From assembly GCA_016195815.1 (NCBI GenBank), contig JACPYX010000007.1, forward strand, positions 496,001 to 560,000: DNA of 64,000 nt, read 5' to 3'. The notes beneath the pieces are model-generated. The model worked only from the letters and a program-made list of their open reading frames with translations, was not told where the DNA came from and made no database searches. Both the position numbers and the translations under genes were made by a program. Source of the DNA: Chloroflexota bacterium (lineage in GTDB: Bacteria > Chloroflexota > Anaerolineae > Anaerolineales > Villigracilaceae). Shown in pieces: positions 25,171 to 32,091 of this stretch (positions are counted from its first letter, which is position 1; each line of letters opens with the position of its first letter).

Positions 25171-27072
25171 ATGTCCAGGAGCAAACCGCAATTGGAAGGT
25201 GAAGTCTATTTCCCGTCAGAGGCTGTGATGCAACAGGCGCGCTTGAAAGACTGGGACGCGCTGGCCGAGAAAGCCCGCAAGGATCCACAAGCTTTCTGGG
25301 CGGCAGAAGCCGAAGAACTGGAATGGTTCAAGAAGTGGGACAAGGTTCTGGACGACTCGAAGAAGCCTTTCTTCAAATGGTTCGTGGGGGCCAAAACAAA
25401 TATTGTGCACAACGCGATTGACAGACATTTGAATTCATATCGAAAGAACAAGCTGGCGCTGATCTGGGAATCGGAGGACGGCAAACTGGAGCGCACGTTT
25501 TCGTATCACGCGCTCAACCGCGAGGTCAGCCGCTTCGCCAACATTATCAAAGCCATGGGCATTGTGAAAGGCGACCGCGTCACGATTTACATGGGACGCG
25601 TCCCGGAGATCATGTTCGCCATGCTGGCCTGCGCCAAGATTGGAGCGATTCACTCGGTCGTGTTCGGCGGCTTCAGTGTGGACGCTCTGCAGGGCCGCAT
25701 CGAAGACAGCCAGTCGAAACTGGTCATCACGATGGACGGCTCGTATCAGAACGGCAAAGTCGTCGAACTCAAGCGCACGGTGGACGAGGCGCTCAAGCGC
25801 TGTCCGTCGGTGGAGAATGTGATCGTCGTCAAACGCACCGGCCACGAGGTCCCGATGGAAGCGAACCGCGATCACTGGTATCACGACTTGTGCGCGCTTC
25901 CCATCGCCAATGGCAAATGCACCACCGAAGTCATGGACGCCGAAGATGCGCTATATATTCTTTACACGTCCGGCTCAACGGGCAAACCCAAAGCCATCGT
26001 CCACACACACGGCGGTTACATGGTTGGGATTTATGCGACGCTCAAGTATGTCTTCGATATCAACGACGAAGATCGCTGGTGGTGCGCGGCTGATCCGGGC
26101 TGGGTGACCGGACATTCGTACATCGTTTACGGCCCATTGCTCAACGGCGCAACCTCATTCATGTTTGAAGGCGGGCCGTCGTATCCGTATCCAAACCGCT
26201 GGTGGCAATGCGTCGAACGTTACGGCATCACCATTTTGTACACCGCGCCGACCGCCATCCGCGGTCTGATGCGTTTCGGCGAGGCCTGGCCGAACAAACA
26301 CGATCTTTCAACTCTGCGATTGCTCGGCACAGTCGGTGAACCGATCAACCCCGAAGCATGGAAATGGTATTACCGCGTGATCGGCAAAGAGAAATGCCCG
26401 ATCATGGATACCTGGTGGCAGACCGAGACGGGCATGTTCATGATCACGCCCACGCCCACCGTGCCGCTCAAGCCCGGCTCGGGCACGCGTCCTTTCTTTG
26501 GGCAGGAAGCGGACATCCTCGACGAACAGGGCAAGCCCGTCGCCGACGATACAGAGGGCTATCTCGTCTTGAAGAATCCCTGGCCTGCCATGTTGCGGAC
26601 AATTTACGGCGACCCGGATCGTTACGTTGCTCAATACTGGAGCAAGTATCCCGGCGTTTACACCACCGGCGACTCGGCCAAGCGCGACAAGGACGGTTAT
26701 TTCTGGATCATCGGCCGCGTGGACGATGTGATCAAAGTTTCCGGCCATCGTTTGGGAACCGCCGAAGTCGAATCGGCGTTGGTGAGTCATCCGGCAGTTG
26801 CAGAAGCCGCCGCGATTGGCCTGCCGCATGAAGTCAAAGGTCAGGCCATTCATACGTTTGTGCTGCTGCGCTCGGGATTTACTGCCTCGCCTGAATTAGC
26901 CGAAGAATTGCGCCAGCACGTTGCGACTCACATGGGTCCGATTGCGCGGCCGGATGATGTCAAGTTCGTGGATAAACTTCCCAAGACGCGTTCGGGCAAG
27001 ATCATGCGTCGTGTATTGAAGGCCAGAGCGCAGGGATTGCCCGAGGGAGATATTTCGACATTAGAGGAATAG
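25171..27072 (+). CDS. acsA: AMP-forming acetyl/propionyl-CoA synthetase
   Basis: 633 aa. Activates acetate (or a similar short acid) to its CoA ester through an acyl-adenylate. ANL-family motifs are clear: YTSGSTGKPKAIVHTHGGY near residue 268, WWCAADPGWVTGHSY near 305, GEPINPEAW, DTWWQTETG near 413, TGDSAKRDKDGYFWIIGRVDDVIKVSGHR near 510, and the C-terminal KTRSGKIMRR whose Lys is normally acetylated. The N-terminal ACAS domain is present. Chain-length preference (acetyl versus propionyl) is not decidable. Preceded by its own promoter. Confidence 0.94.
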   Translation: MSRSKPQLEGEVYFPSEAVMQQARLKDWDALAEKARKDPQAFWAAEAEELEWFKKWDKVLDDSKKPFFKWFVGAKTNIVHNAIDRHLNSYRKNKLALIWESEDGKLERTFSYHALNREVSRFANIIKAMGIVKGDRVTIYMGRVPEIMFAMLACAKIGAIHSVVFGGFSVDALQGRIEDSQSKLVITMDGSYQNGKVVELKRTVDEALKRCPSVENVIVVKRTGHEVPMEANRDHWYHDLCALPIANGKCTTEVMDAEDALYILYTSGSTGKPKAIVHTHGGYMVGIYATLKYVFDINDEDRWWCAADPGWVTGHSYIVYGPLLNGATSFMFEGGPSYPYPNRWWQCVERYGITILYTAPTAIRGLMRFGEAWPNKHDLSTLRLLGTVGEPINPEAWKWYYRVIGKEKCPIMDTWWQTETGMFMITPTPTVPLKPGSGTRPFFGQEADILDEQGKPVADDTEGYLVLKNPWPAMLRTIYGDPDRYVAQYWSKYPGVYTTGDSAKRDKDGYFWIIGRVDDVIKVSGHRLGTAEVESALVSHPAVAEAAAIGLPHEVKGQAIHTFVLLRSGFTASPELAEELRQHVATHMGPIARPDDVKFVDKLPKTRSGKIMRRVLKARAQGLPEGDISTLEE

Positions 27073-27175
27073 AGAGTAGAAAGTGCCCGCGATGATCCTC
27101 CAGGGTAGATCGCGAGGCTGTTTTATGTTCGGCTCTCGACGCGGAGCAGCGCTTCGCAATCCTTTTTCGTTCAGG

Positions 27176-27189
27176 TATAATCCTGCCCG
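27176..27189 (+). promoter_or_regulatory. -10 box before a leaderless start
   Basis: TATAAT at 27176-27181 is followed by 8 nt and the ATG at 27190. TTCGCA at 27153-27158 is 17 nt upstream and is a partial -35. No ribosome binding site fits. Confidence 0.6.
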
Positions 27190-28008
27190 ATGAACAGCGA
27201 AGAATACGAAAAAAGTGTATTGGAATGGCGCAAAAACGATGACGCCAAACTGCGCGGCGAAAACGGCTGGCTCTCGTTGGCTGGTTTATTCTGGCTGAAC
27301 GAGGGAACCAACACAGCCGGATCAGATTCGGCCTGCGATATTCTTTTGCCGCCACGCGCGCCCGCTTCCTTCGGGACATTCGAGTTTGATGGAAAAAACG
27401 TCAGCTTACGCGTGGCCGACGGGCTTCAGGCGGAAGTCAATGGCAAGTTGGTAAAGCGCGCCGTTTTGAAATCCAGGCAGGACCCGAAACCCAGCTTCAT
27501 CACCTTTGACGGATTACGGATGGTTGTCCACAAACATAACGGCCGGTCTGCCATCCGCATTTGGGACAACCTGAGCCCGGCGCGAGAATCCCTTGCGCCG
27601 CGCGAATGGTATCCAATTGATCAAAAATATTGTTTCAGGGCAAATTACACGCGTTTCAAAGAGCCGGTCAAGGCCAATCTGCCGAACGTCTTCGGCGACG
27701 TTGAAGAATGGCAGATGACCGGCCAACTCTCATTCGAATTTAACGGCCAAACCCACGCGCTGGATGTAACCGAGCAGGACGATGGATCGTTGTTCGTTCA
27801 ATTCAAAGACTCGACTCAAAACACGTATCCCCCGGGACGATATGTTTATGCACAGCCAGAAAAGGGAACTCAATACACACTGGATTTCAATATCGCCCAT
27901 AACCCGCCATGTGTATTCACGCCCTTCGCCACTTGCGCCTTCGCGCCGAAACAAAATCATTTGAAAGCGGCTATCGAAGCCGGCGAGATTTATACGAACA
28001 AGCACTAA
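27190..28008 (+). CDS. DUF1684-family protein
   Basis: 272 aa. Begins with the family-typical pattern of a short charged N-terminus, WRKNDDAKLRGENGWLSLAGLFWLNEGTN, and ends with DFNIAHNPPCVFTPFATCAFAPKQNHL, the most conserved part of DUF1684 proteins (tyrosine/phenylalanine-rich, PY-like NPxC). The fold is a beta-rich single domain with unknown activity. It is apparently monocistronic, expressed from a leaderless-type promoter and closed by a bidirectional terminator. Confidence 0.85.
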   Translation: MNSEEYEKSVLEWRKNDDAKLRGENGWLSLAGLFWLNEGTNTAGSDSACDILLPPRAPASFGTFEFDGKNVSLRVADGLQAEVNGKLVKRAVLKSRQDPKPSFITFDGLRMVVHKHNGRSAIRIWDNLSPARESLAPREWYPIDQKYCFRANYTRFKEPVKANLPNVFGDVEEWQMTGQLSFEFNGQTHALDVTEQDDGSLFVQFKDSTQNTYPPGRYVYAQPEKGTQYTLDFNIAHNPPCVFTPFATCAFAPKQNHLKAAIEAGEIYTNKH

Positions 28009-28045
28009 AAAAGATGCTCACTTTCAAACGTGAGCATCTTTTTTT
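28007..28045. terminator. Bidirectional terminator
   Basis: A 14- to 15-bp stem with loop TTTCAAAC is flanked by A-run and T-run. It serves both the DUF1684 gene and the convergent ECF operon. Confidence 0.9.
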
Positions 28046-28919
28046 ATCCGCCAAATAATTTGATCAACGCCGGCGGAACCCAGAAATTGCCAAATCCAAA
28101 GAAACCCACACCCAAAGAAGCCAGCAAAATCAATACGCCGCCCGCGATCAGGACGCGGTCGCGGGTTTGATATGTCAATTGATCCAGCCAGGTGCGCGGA
28201 CCCACGCCGAAGGCGCGCAGATCCATGGCGTCAATAATATCTTCACTGCCGATGATGGCGTGGATCGTGACCGGAACCATAAGCGGTCCCAGCTTGCGGA
28301 CCTGCTCGATCAATCCGCCGCTGATCTTTTCGAGCTCGTAGCCGCGCGCCCGCTGCGCGTCCATCGTCAGTTGGAAATCACGGCCAAAGGTCGGGATGAA
28401 ACGCATGGTCAAATCCATGGCATAGGCGATGTTGTCGGGAAGTCCCAACCCTTTGAATGTGATCCCGTATAGGGCCGGATTCAGTGAATATGGAATCAGG
28501 ATGGTCATCGTTGCGATACTGAAGACGCGCACAAATTGACTGACTGCAAAGAATGCCCGCTCAACAGTGATGTCGAGGGTCGGCGTCCAGCCGAAGATCG
28601 CAAACGGCGCTTTGAACTGACGAATGAGGTGCTCCGCTTTGTATAGCTCCGTCCCGCCGCGACCGGTAAGAAAGGTCAGGATTGCAAAGAAAAAAACAAA
28701 TCCGATAATGAAAAGAAAAGCGCGCCGCATCTCATGCCATTTGACGCCGGATGTAAAAACGACAAACAAAGAAATGGCAAAAAATGGCAGGAGGAATCGC
28801 ACATCCCAGAATGCGAGCGTGGACACGAGGAAGCACAAATAGAAAATGATCCAAGCGCGCGGGTCGAACCACTGGATGAATGAATTTTCACGTTTACGAT
28901 AACGCCAGGCTACTAACAT
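28044..28919 (-). CDS. ecfT: ECF transporter transmembrane T component
   Basis: 291 aa membrane protein that couples the substrate-binding S subunit to the ATPases in an energy-coupling-factor vitamin importer. It has 5-6 hydrophobic helices, the N-terminal FIQWFDPRAWIIFYL (compare the HRLDPRTK signature) and the coupling motif region MDAQRARGYELEKIS with the Ala-Arg-Gly signature near residue 190. A second A-R-G-like motif is DLRAFGVGPRTWL. The ATG at 28919 is preferred; a TTG start 17 codons upstream would read through a palindromic hairpin and is less likely. Last gene of the ECF operon. Confidence 0.9.
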   Translation of the reverse strand: MLVAWRYRKRENSFIQWFDPRAWIIFYLCFLVSTLAFWDVRFLLPFFAISLFVVFTSGVKWHEMRRAFLFIIGFVFFFAILTFLTGRGGTELYKAEHLIRQFKAPFAIFGWTPTLDITVERAFFAVSQFVRVFSIATMTILIPYSLNPALYGITFKGLGLPDNIAYAMDLTMRFIPTFGRDFQLTMDAQRARGYELEKISGGLIEQVRKLGPLMVPVTIHAIIGSEDIIDAMDLRAFGVGPRTWLDQLTYQTRDRVLIAGGVLILLASLGVGFFGFGNFWVPPALIKLFGG

Positions 28920-28935
28920 TTTGTTTTTAGTTGGT

Positions 28936-28972
28936 GGTTGACGGTTGGCAGTAAAACCACCAACCGTCAACC
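28936..28972. repeat. 13-bp intergenic hairpin in the ECF operon
   Basis: GGTTGACGGTTGG (28936-28948) is repeated inverted at 28960-28972 with an 11-nt loop. It lies between the S-component and T-component genes, with no T-run. It may tune relative expression. Confidence 0.6.
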
Positions 28973-28988
28973 GAAAACTGTCAATTGA

Positions 28989-29933
28989 TTAACGCCCAGA
29001 CTGCTTGCGCACAGACGCATACGCGGCAACCAGCAAAGGCACAAGGACGGCGGCAAAGATCAGGTTCGGACCGGCGGCAGGCAGGAACTCGCCCACCACA
29101 GCCGCGGCCAAACTGAAACCGTTAATGAAAATATCAGACAGCGAGGCGAATAGAATGCCGACGATGTTGCCCAACATGCCCCACGTCACCGCCGCGGCGA
29201 TATCTTCATTGGAGGCAAATCCAAAGCGGACAGCCAGTACCAGCACAAAACCAACGATGATCGCGACGCCCGCGAAGATGGAAATGGTCGCATCACCGAA
29301 GATATTATTGGCCGGGTCGAAGAACATCGCATTCTTCTCGCCGCGATTTAGGAAGAACAGCACGACGGTCAGCAGGGCCAACACGCCGCTGATCCACAAC
29401 ACGGTATCCATGCTCTTCTTCTTATCCTTGAACAGCATCGCCATGCCAGCCACAAATCCAACCAGGCCGTTGCCGACGCTCCACTGCGGAGAAAGACCAA
29501 AGCCTGTCAACGCGTCGCCAAAGATGTTGCCGACCGCGCCGGAGAAGAATCCGACCACCGGGCCAAAAGCGTAACCAAAGAACATCGGGATCGCGATGGC
29601 GGGCCGCAGGGAAACCTGGCTCAAAGACGGCACGACGAAGACCGTACCGTTGAACAACCAGGAAAAGACCGCATACAACGCCGCGCCGATCGCCATCCAA
29701 ACTACCTCACGCGTACCAACTTCCCAGGCGGCATTCTCGCGCGTGAACCAGTACACAGCAAAGGCAATCAAAAGGCCGAGGACAACAAAAACAAAACGAA
29801 GCACCAGGGTAGCTTGATCCACCTGGAAATTAAGTGGGCCAATGGTCTGCGTGCCTAATGCAAACATGACGATCCCAAAGATGGCCAGGATAACCACCAG
29901 TGAGATCAAAACGTTAGTGAACTTCTTATCCAT
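28989..29933 (-). CDS. ECF transporter S (substrate-binding) component, enlarged
   Basis: 314 aa, much longer than the usual 170-220 aa of S components. The core (residues 75-155: VVWMAIGAALYAVFSWLFNG, SLRPAIAIPMFFGYAFGPVVGFFSGAVGNIFGDALTG) has the Ala-rich first helix and the FGPVVGFFSGAVGN-type loop typical of ECF S subunits. Two extra helices come before it and several helices follow it (to residue 310). Placed between the tandem ATPase and T-component genes. The substrate, a vitamin or metal-like compound, cannot be told. Confidence 0.85.
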   Translation of the reverse strand: MDKKFTNVLISLVVILAIFGIVMFALGTQTIGPLNFQVDQATLVLRFVFVVLGLLIAFAVYWFTRENAAWEVGTREVVWMAIGAALYAVFSWLFNGTVFVVPSLSQVSLRPAIAIPMFFGYAFGPVVGFFSGAVGNIFGDALTGFGLSPQWSVGNGLVGFVAGMAMLFKDKKKSMDTVLWISGVLALLTVVLFFLNRGEKNAMFFDPANNIFGDATISIFAGVAIIVGFVLVLAVRFGFASNEDIAAAVTWGMLGNIVGILFASLSDIFINGFSLAAAVVGEFLPAAGPNLIFAAVLVPLLVAAYASVRKQSGR

Positions 29934-29953
29934 TTTCTTCTCTCCTCTTTAAT

Positions 29954-30023
29954 GTCATTGAGAGTCTTCGAGAAGCAATCTCCTATTGCTTGAGACCGAT
30001 TCGCAAATTGCGCTCGCAGTGAC
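29954..30023. repeat. Imperfect palindromic intergenic repeat, copy B
   Basis: Starts GTCATTGAGAG and ends CTCGCAGTGAC, with an internal GAAGCAATCTC. It is the diverged second copy of the element at 16695-16771. It lies between the tandem ATPase gene and the S-component gene. Confidence 0.65.
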
Positions 30024-30027
30024 ATCA

Positions 30028-31644
30028 TCAAATATGCGCCAGCGTCTCGGCCCGCATAAAACGCCCGGTTTGCGGGAGCCGCTTCAAGTTCAAGGCAAGC
30101 AGCGAGGTGGGCACGAGGCGGCAAGCTTTGAGTCGATCGAAGTCGCGCAGGACATCCTGCGGCTTCCCATCAGCAACGAGACGGCCATCCGCGATCATCA
30201 AAACGCGATTGGCGTAGATCACAGCCAGGTCTACATCGTGTGTGATGAACAAGATCGCTTCAAAGGCGGGCATTTGCAAAATCGAATCCATGAAGTTCAT
30301 GTAATTCTGATAATCCTGCCCGGCGGTCGGTTCATCCATCACAAGAATGCGCGAACGCATGGCAAGGATGGCCGCGATGCTGACACGCTTCTGCTGGCCG
30401 AACGATAAAGCCAGCGGCGGGTCTTGCTCTTTCTCGGAAAGGTTTACGATCTTAAGCGCCTCTTTCACCTCCTGTTCGATTTGATCCTTCGGGTGCTTCA
30501 AATTCGTTGGACCGAATGCCAACTCATCATGCACCGTCGGTGCAAAAAGCATGTGGCTGGGACTTTGAAAAACATAACCCAGCATGCCCGCAATTTGCGC
30601 CACACTGGCCTCACGCGTATCTTTGCCGTCCACCAACACGCGGCCAGATTTTGGCTTGAGCAAACCAATCGCATGTTTGACGAATGTAGTCTTGCCAGCG
30701 CCGTTCGGACCCAGCACCGCGATCACATCGCCGCGTTTGATTTCAAGATTGATGTTATGCAGAACGTCAGCGCCGACGTCGTAACCAAAGCCGACATGTT
30801 CGAAACGGACCAGCGTTTCAGGTCCAGACGTTGAAGCGGCCGCGCCCGGAAGGATTTTTATCTCGGCTGGAGCCGCGTCCGCTTTGGCGCGTTCGACGAT
30901 TTGTTCTGCGGGCAATTTTACTTCGCGGTAGTTCGCTGCTTTAGATAACCCGTCCAGCGCGCCCAGGTAACGCACCTGCCCTTCCGATACGAACATCACG
31001 CGCTCAGGCCGAATGCGTAAAACATCTTCGACGCGATGTTCGACCATCAGGACGGTCATGCCTTCATCCGCCAGCCTGCGGACGGCGTCCAGCGTCTCCT
31101 GCGCGCTGGCCGGGTCGAGACTGGCAAGCGGTTCATCGAGAAGCAATATTCCGGGGCGCATGGCAAGCACGCCCGCCAGCGCCACCTTTTGTTTTTCGCC
31201 GCCTGAAAGCAAAAATGTTTCGCGCTCACGCAAATCGGATATTTTCAGATGGGCTAAAGCCTCATCCACGCGCTGAAAAATTTCGTCGCGCGACATGCCG
31301 AGATTTTCCAAACCAAAAGCTACTTCATTCAAAACTTTCGTGCCAAGAATTTGCCGCTCCGGGTCCTGCAAAACCGTCCCGATCTTTTGCGAGATCTGCG
31401 AAAGCTTCCACTTCAGGGTTTCTTCGCCAAAGACCAAAATCCTGCCGGAAAATTCGCCCTTGTATGAACGCGGGATCAAACCGTTGATGGCGCGGATCAA
31501 TGTCGTCTTGCCGCATCCGCTGGCGCCCGCGATGAGCAGAATTTCCCCAGGATTGGCATCGAATGAAATATCGTGAATGGCCGCGCCTGGCCGATCGCGA
31601 TAGCGGAAGGAAAGGTTTTCTACAACGAGGGAAGAGTCGGTCAT
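30028..31644 (-). CDS. Tandem ECF ATPase (two ABC domains fused)
   Basis: 538 aa containing two complete ABC ATPase domains. Domain 1: Walker A GASGCGKTT near residue 38, signature LSGGEKQKV near 147, Walker B ILLLDEPLAS. Domain 2: Walker A GPNGAGKTT near 314, signature LSFGQQKRVS near 412, Walker B ILVMDEPTAG. A linker of about 45 residues joins them. This YkoD-like arrangement replaces the separate EcfA and EcfA' of most bacteria. It is the first gene of the ECF operon, with a strong promoter directly upstream. The altered LSFGQ signature in domain 2 is seen in several such fusions. Confidence 0.94.
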   Translation of the reverse strand: MTDSSLVVENLSFRYRDRPGAAIHDISFDANPGEILLIAGASGCGKTTLIRAINGLIPRSYKGEFSGRILVFGEETLKWKLSQISQKIGTVLQDPERQILGTKVLNEVAFGLENLGMSRDEIFQRVDEALAHLKISDLRERETFLLSGGEKQKVALAGVLAMRPGILLLDEPLASLDPASAQETLDAVRRLADEGMTVLMVEHRVEDVLRIRPERVMFVSEGQVRYLGALDGLSKAANYREVKLPAEQIVERAKADAAPAEIKILPGAAASTSGPETLVRFEHVGFGYDVGADVLHNINLEIKRGDVIAVLGPNGAGKTTFVKHAIGLLKPKSGRVLVDGKDTREASVAQIAGMLGYVFQSPSHMLFAPTVHDELAFGPTNLKHPKDQIEQEVKEALKIVNLSEKEQDPPLALSFGQQKRVSIAAILAMRSRILVMDEPTAGQDYQNYMNFMDSILQMPAFEAILFITHDVDLAVIYANRVLMIADGRLVADGKPQDVLRDFDRLKACRLVPTSLLALNLKRLPQTGRFMRAETLAHI

Positions 31645-31676
31645 TGTTCTCTTTTCAGTTTTTTTTAGATGACTCT

Positions 31677-31705
31677 ATTATCAAGATTAGGAGAAGGAAT
31701 GTCAA
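31677..31705 (-). promoter_or_regulatory. ECF operon promoter
   Basis: On the minus strand TTGACA (31700-31705) and GATAAT (31677-31682) are separated by exactly 17 nt. The predicted start is about 25 nt upstream of the tandem ATPase ATG. Confidence 0.85.
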
Positions 31706-31742
31706 GGGAAAAAAAGACGATCAGCGCACTAACCAGGCGAGT

Positions 31743-31790
31743 TAATAAAAAGTGCTCCGTCCAGGGCGAGGGGGGCGCCCTAAACGGAGC
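31743..31790 (-). terminator. GC-rich terminator upstream of the ECF promoter
   Basis: Read on the minus strand, GCTCCGT to ACGGAGC enclose AGGGCG to CGCCCT with two G-T pairs between, giving a continuous stem of about 15 bp and loop CCCCCCT, followed by ACTTTTTATT. No gene on that strand lies upstream, so it may end a small RNA or block antisense transcription. Confidence 0.65.
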
Positions 31791-31828
31791 GGCTAGATTC
31801 TCGCATAAAAGTCCTGCTTTGGCAAGAG

Positions 31829-31851
31829 CAAAAATAATGTGATTATTTTTG
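31829..31851. other. AT-rich perfect palindrome
   Basis: AAAAATAAT GTG ATTATTTTT is a perfect inverted repeat with 9-bp arms (10 with the flanking C/G), centred at 31840. It could be an operator. Confidence 0.5.
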
Positions 31852-31868
31852 GCGGCAACAATGGACAT

Positions 31869-31912
31869 GTACTTATAACGTGCTTATGATGTGCTTATGA
31901 AGTACTTACGAC
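31869..31912. repeat. Four tandem 11-bp repeats, candidate regulator array
   Basis: Four adjacent 11-bp units: GTACTTATAAC, GTGCTTATGAT, GTGCTTATGAA, GTACTTACGAC (consensus GTRCTTAYRAN). An 11-bp period places each unit on the same DNA face, as in PhoB/OmpR-type boxes. The array is between the divergent ECF operon and the PAS/GAF/HD-GYP gene. Confidence 0.7.
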
Positions 31913-32091
31913 GCGCCAGCTTCCCGGCGCACTCGCACAGTATTCGCGTTATCATCAACATGGCCAGGCTGCCGCACGATTTTGCAGGCATCCCGTAAGG
32001 TTTTCTTCATTATTTTCGGAATAGAATAGCGTATCGCCGCAGGGCCGCTTCGTTGAGTATGCACCCATTACGTCATATGCAGGGAGCAGAC

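Larger units (their letters stand above)
31645..32091. other. Intergenic control region (447 bp)
   Basis: The only stretch over 300 bp without a gene. It holds the ECF promoter (31677-31705), a GC-rich terminator-like hairpin on the minus strand (31754-31790), an AT-rich palindrome (31829-31851) and four 11-bp direct repeats (31869-31912). From 31913 to the sensor start nothing clear is seen except a weak start region and GGGAG before the ATG. Confidence 0.8.

Noticed and set aside
27090-27160. Weak hairpin CGCGAT/ATCGCG after the acyl-CoA synthetase gene
   Set aside because: Only 6 bp and a poor T-run; not enough to call a terminator.
28920-28970. Longer ecfT start at TTG 28970
   Set aside because: It would add 17 residues encoded by the intergenic hairpin, with no resemblance to the family N-terminus; the ATG at 28919 fits better.
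31665-31868. 67-codon minus-strand frame in the control region
   Set aside because: It spans the ECF promoter and the terminator hairpin, has no ribosome binding site and no family features.
31869-31912. CRISPR-like array
   Set aside because: The units are adjacent 11-mers with no spacers and no cas genes nearby.
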